From Apium graveolens (taxonomy: Eukaryota > Streptophyta > Magnoliopsida > Apiales > Apiaceae), in NCBI RefSeq assembly GCF_009905375.1, contig NW_027418094.1:28215-92214 (forward strand): DNA of 64,000 nucleotides, written 5' to 3'. How positions within the stretch are numbered: position 1 is the first letter of the stretch; each line of letters starts with the position of its first letter. Under the pieces are notes generated by a model. The model was not told the DNA's origin and ran no database searches. It saw nothing but the letters and a program-made list of their open reading frames with translations. Positions 60,901 to 64,000 of this stretch are shown one piece after another. A program made the translations under genes and the position numbers.

Positions 60901-62393
60901 AGATTGATTTGAGATGTGGTGACACAGATCCTTCAATTATATCTGAAAGAATTTGCGGGTGATCCAACAAATCATCCAAGAGATGATGATCACCTGTATT
61001 TGAGTGGGGCTTCTCCCTGAGTTATAAAGAGGGAGAATCAGGAATTGATGGGAATAACATATCCACATCCAGAGATGGTGATGAAGTGTTTGGTGATTGA
61101 TGTGTGATTATTGTGAGAGAATGGGGCTGTGACTCCACATTTATTGGAGTCACATCAAACTGAGTTTGAGAAGGCATAGATACAGATGGATGTAGCTGTG
61201 CAGTGTGTGCACCCTGTGTAGAAGATTGGGTTCTAGCCTTCTTTCTTCTAATAAAGGCTTTTGTTGGTGAGTGTTTGGCTTTAGTGTCCCTCCCTCGTTT
61301 GTTCTGTGTTCCTGGTTTGGAACTATTTTCAATAGTAACATCCTTTTGGGAGGATGCTACTAGGGATGTGCTAGATACCTTTTCAACCACCACAGCTTTT
61401 TGAGAAACTGTGGCTTGGCTAGCTTGGGAAGCACTCAACTTTCCTTCCTTATCCTGGGGGTTTCTTTGATGTTCACCCCTCCCCTCACCACTCACACCCT
61501 GTTCACTCACCTCAGGGTTAATAGTTGGTGTTACAACTGTTGTCTTTTGAGAAACAACAGAGGTGGATTTCTTTGTCTTTGATTTTGAAAGTTTAGTTTT
61601 GGTGACCTTGGTAGAAATCTGTTGGGCATCACAGATTTCATGGCCACACTAGAAGATAAAGAAATATAGGGGTTGGAAGAAGTAGGAGTTGTAGAAGCAA
61701 TTACCTCACCTACCTGAGGTGCATTCATGATTGGTAAATATACCAATGACACACTGCTGTTAAGATCCATTCTCATCAAGTCTGCAAGAACTCTTTTCTC
61801 TTGTGCCCAGCACTTGAGTTTATTATTCTCATTGATTATGACTAAACCTTCAGCAACATGGTTAGCCAATAACATAAAGAATCTAGCATAATAGATGTTA
61901 TTAGGTCTATTAGCTTTGTTACCTAATCTAGTACCTAATTCTAGCATCACATAGTTGCTAAAGTTAAAATACCTATCAGAAACAAGCATATAGAGCATAT
62001 TAACCAGAGATGAAGTTATGGCATCAAAATTACTAATTTTCCTAGAGAAAACCTTTATAAAGGCATCCCCAAGGAAACTCCATTCTTTCCTAAGGCCTTT
62101 TCTCTAATACTCCCTAAATTAGCAGAGTTAAGAGAATAACCTATGGAATCTAACATGCTGGATACATCACTATCAGTTGTGTGGTGTCATGGCATTGTTC
62201 TCAGGCAATTTAAAACATGCTTGTAAATCATCACAGTTAATACAGTGAGTTTTACCTTTGAGAGTGAAGGAGATAGTCATATCCATGGAGTTGAACTCAG
62301 CAGTTGTCCAAATCTCCTCAACTACTTCACAGAAAATGTTGGGGCTTCCAGCATTGCATAGCTAAGTTTACAGTTTTTGATGAAGTCCATCAT
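57994..62393 (-). pseudogene. Sirevirus post-pol (env-like position) reading frame, about 1,460 codons before decay
   Basis: Starts at ATG 62393, overlapping the end of RNase H (stop 62368) by 26 bp in another frame, and ends at TAG/TAA near 57994. N-terminal part (KLSYAMLEAP, SMLDSIGY, NYVMLELGTRL, NIYYARFFMLLANHV) matches the 'putative plant transposon protein' domain of Sirevirus-type elements. A Ser/Thr/Pro-rich middle follows, with a basic patch TKAFIRRKKAR, then a Lys/Glu-rich helical part (59923-58619: LRKDIADLKTYTSEKLD; KKEEDKQLKADKRAQAKLEQ), and a conserved C-terminal domain (DIELYLDELEDVRGIAAYRQ, WPLHRILDEGYS, RRFFRLEDQLKIASNETLKE, FFRQLQLQIEENDKRLGKK). Frame changes near 61640, 60630, 59935 and 58640, plus damage near 62200-62330. 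No convincing signal peptide or membrane segment. Function of the intact protein is not established. Confidence 0.75.
60735..60850. repeat. Alternating TCAACGGAT / ATCCGTTGA words inside the post-pol frame
   Basis: Three TCAACGGAT and three ATCCGTTGA words alternate, forming three inverted pairs in coding sequence. In the minus-strand frame they read STD and HPLT/YPL. The same word is tandemly repeated in the element's own LTR. Confidence 0.9.
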
Positions 62394-63913
62394 TTTGTGA
62401 TAGTCTTGAGTGGGCTTCATTCTTTTCTACCAAAGCTATGAAATTGTTCTTTTCATAGATGAACCCAGATTGAGACATAATCTTCACGACTAGCTCACTT
62501 ACCAATCTTGTGAATGTTGATTCATCAAGTGGCTTGGTAAATATGTCAGCAATTTGTTGTTCACTTGGAACAAAATGTAGTTCCACTGTACCATTCATGA
62601 CATGCTCCCTAATGAAGTGGTACTTGATATCAATGTGCTTGGTCCTTGAGTGCTGCACAGGATTCTCTGTTATGGCTATGGCACTTGTGTTGTCACAAAA
62701 GATAGGAATTCTATCAACATGAAGTCCATAGTCAAGGAGTTGGTTCCTCATCCATAACACTTGAGAACAGCAACTTCCAGCAGCAATGTATTCAGCCTCA
62801 GCTGTAGAAGTAGAGACTGAATTTTGCTTTTGCTAAACCATGATACAAGCTTGTTTCCCAGGAATTGGCAGGAGCCTGTTGTACTTTTCCTATCTATTTT
62901 GCAACCTGCATAGTCTGCATCTGAATAACCAATTAGATCAAAGCCAGATTCTCTAGGATACCAAATACCTAAATTTGGTGTACCCTTGAGATATCTGAAA
63001 ATCCTTTTGATAGCAATTAAGTGAGACTCCCTAGGATCAGCTTGGAAATCTAGCACATAGACATGTAGCAAACATTATATCTGTCTGCTAGCAGTTAAAT
63101 ATAAAAGTGAACCAACCATGCCTCTATAACTTGTTAATATTCCACAGACCTTTCAGTCTTATTTAATTCAAGTTTGGTGGCAGTGGCCATGGGAGTTTTT
63201 GCAGATGAACATTCCATTAAGTCAAACTTCTTTAAAGATCATAAATATATTTAGTTTGACTAATGAAAATTCCATCACTAACTTGTTTAACTTGTAAACC
63301 AAGAAAATAGGTTAGTTCTCCCATTAGGCTCATTTCATAATTACTTTGCATTAGCTTAGCAAACTTTTTTGCAAAGTTTATCATCTATAGAGCCAAATAT
63401 TATGTCATCTACATAAAATTTGAACAAGTATACTAGAGCCATTTAACATCCCTAAGAAGAGAGTTTATCAACAGTACCTCTAGTGAAGTGATTCTCCAAA
63501 AGAAATTTTGATAAGGTTTCATACCAGGCTCTAGGTGCTTGCCTTCAGTCCATAGAGTGCTTTCAACAGATAATACACATAGTCTGGAAATTTGGATCTT
63601 CCAATCCTGGAGGTTGACTTACATAGACTTCTTCCTCTAATTTCCCAGTTAGAAATGCACTCTTGACATCCATTTGATAGACTTTGAAATTGGCATGGGC
63701 TGCATGGGCTAGAAATATTCTGATGGCTTCAAGTCTTGCAACAGGAGCATATGTTTCATCAAAATCTATTCCCTCTTTGCTCGGAGAATAGCCTTTAGCA
63801 ACCAGTCTGGCTTTATTCCTTATGATAATGCCATTTTCATCCATCTTGTTCTGAATACCCACTTTTTGTGTCAATAGGGACTCTTGTTCTTTGGTTTGGG
63901 TACCAGCTTCCAT
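62368..63913 (-). pseudogene. Sirevirus-like pol: RT and RNase H
   Basis: 63913-63563: RT start with [40 protein letters not shown] and [20 protein letters not shown]. 63560-63080: RT palm in broken frames. 63071-62748: RT thumb/RNase H (RIFRYLKGTPNLGIWYP, YSDADYAGCKIDRKSTTG). A frame change near 62815 separates this from EAEYIAAGS and 62760-62368 (YGLHVDRIPIFCDNTSAIAI, HIDIKYHFIREHV, QQIADIFTKPLDE). Inactive. Integrase and gag lie beyond the window. Confidence 0.88.
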
Positions 63914-64000
63914 ACTTGGTTTCTCTCAAATTGGTTCAGCTCTTCCTGCATAGCTAATATCCATCTGGATCCAATAGAGCTTCTTCCCACTTTCTTAGGT

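Larger units (their letters stand above)
56725..64000 (-). mobile_element. Sirevirus-like Ty1/copia element, 3' half (continues past window)
   Basis: Minus-oriented element: 3' LTR, polypurine tract, long post-pol reading frame, RNase H and RT, then the window ends. An additional coding region between pol and 3' LTR is the hallmark of Sirevirus (SIRE1-like) elements. Frameshifts in pol and the post-pol frame make this copy inactive. Confidence 0.88.

Noticed and set aside
1..64000. CRISPR arrays, tRNA or rRNA genes, bacterial-type operons
   Set aside because: Repeats present are LTR, tandem AT-rich or simple repeats without the spacer pattern, and no cloverleaf or rRNA core sequence was recognised.

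Overview
The window reads as nuclear DNA of a flowering plant, probably a eudicot. It is AT-rich with GT-AG introns, and it carries plant B3-domain genes, plant RPA1-like genes and plant transposon families: Helitron, Angela-, Sirevirus- and Ale-like copia, a Tekay/Del-like chromovirus, CACTA, hAT and Stowaway. No tRNA, rRNA, CRISPR array or prokaryotic gene was seen. The species cannot be named from the sequence alone.

Region 1 (1-15.1 kb) is an accessory gene cluster with three B3-domain genes on the + strand (90-938, 6935-8190, 12496-13301) and three RPA70-like OB-fold genes on the - strand (2945-1758, 6236-3757, 15104-13895). Two convergent B3/RPA pairs look like copies of one module. RPA copy B (3757-6236) is the only one that reads as a full gene; A and C lack the zinc-ribbon end and carry lesions. 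Copy C lies just downstream, on the same strand, of a decayed Helitron RepHel gene (20743-15595) with HUH, two-tyrosine and PIF1 helicase motifs, so at least that RPA gene is plausibly Helitron cargo.

Region 2 (20.8-44.4 kb) is a nest that can be read step by step from target-site duplications. An Angela-like copia element (3' LTR from 20787) sits beside the first visible RepHel exon. Its LTR was split by a plus-oriented solo LTR of a Tekay-like chromovirus (21989-40148, duplication gtttt). That solo LTR was split by a minus-oriented full element of the same family with 4.3-kb LTRs (25420-39583, duplication tatag). The copia pol is also split by a Sirevirus-type solo LTR (41748-42804, duplication tgaca).

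Region 3 (44.4-56.7 kb) holds exon-like pieces that may be the displaced N-terminal part of RepHel, a Sirevirus-type gag/5' LTR remnant split by a complete but dead 4.2-kb copia (48334-52518), a CACTA transposase fragment, a 77-bp tandem array, and a direct duplication with CACTA-like ends, one copy of which holds a 682-bp hAT MITE (55290-55971).

Region 4 (56.7-64 kb) is the 3' half of a Sirevirus-like copia element on the - strand: 3' LTR, polypurine tract, a long post-pol reading frame of about 4.4 kb broken by frameshifts, and RNase H/RT running off the window.

Most interesting: an H3-tail-like peptide encoded inside a chromovirus LTR (39778-39885), at the place where the sister LTRs carry a different small ORF; the paired B3/RPA modules beside a Helitron; the nested insertion history; and the ATCCGTTGA motif shared by the Sirevirus LTR and its own post-pol coding region.
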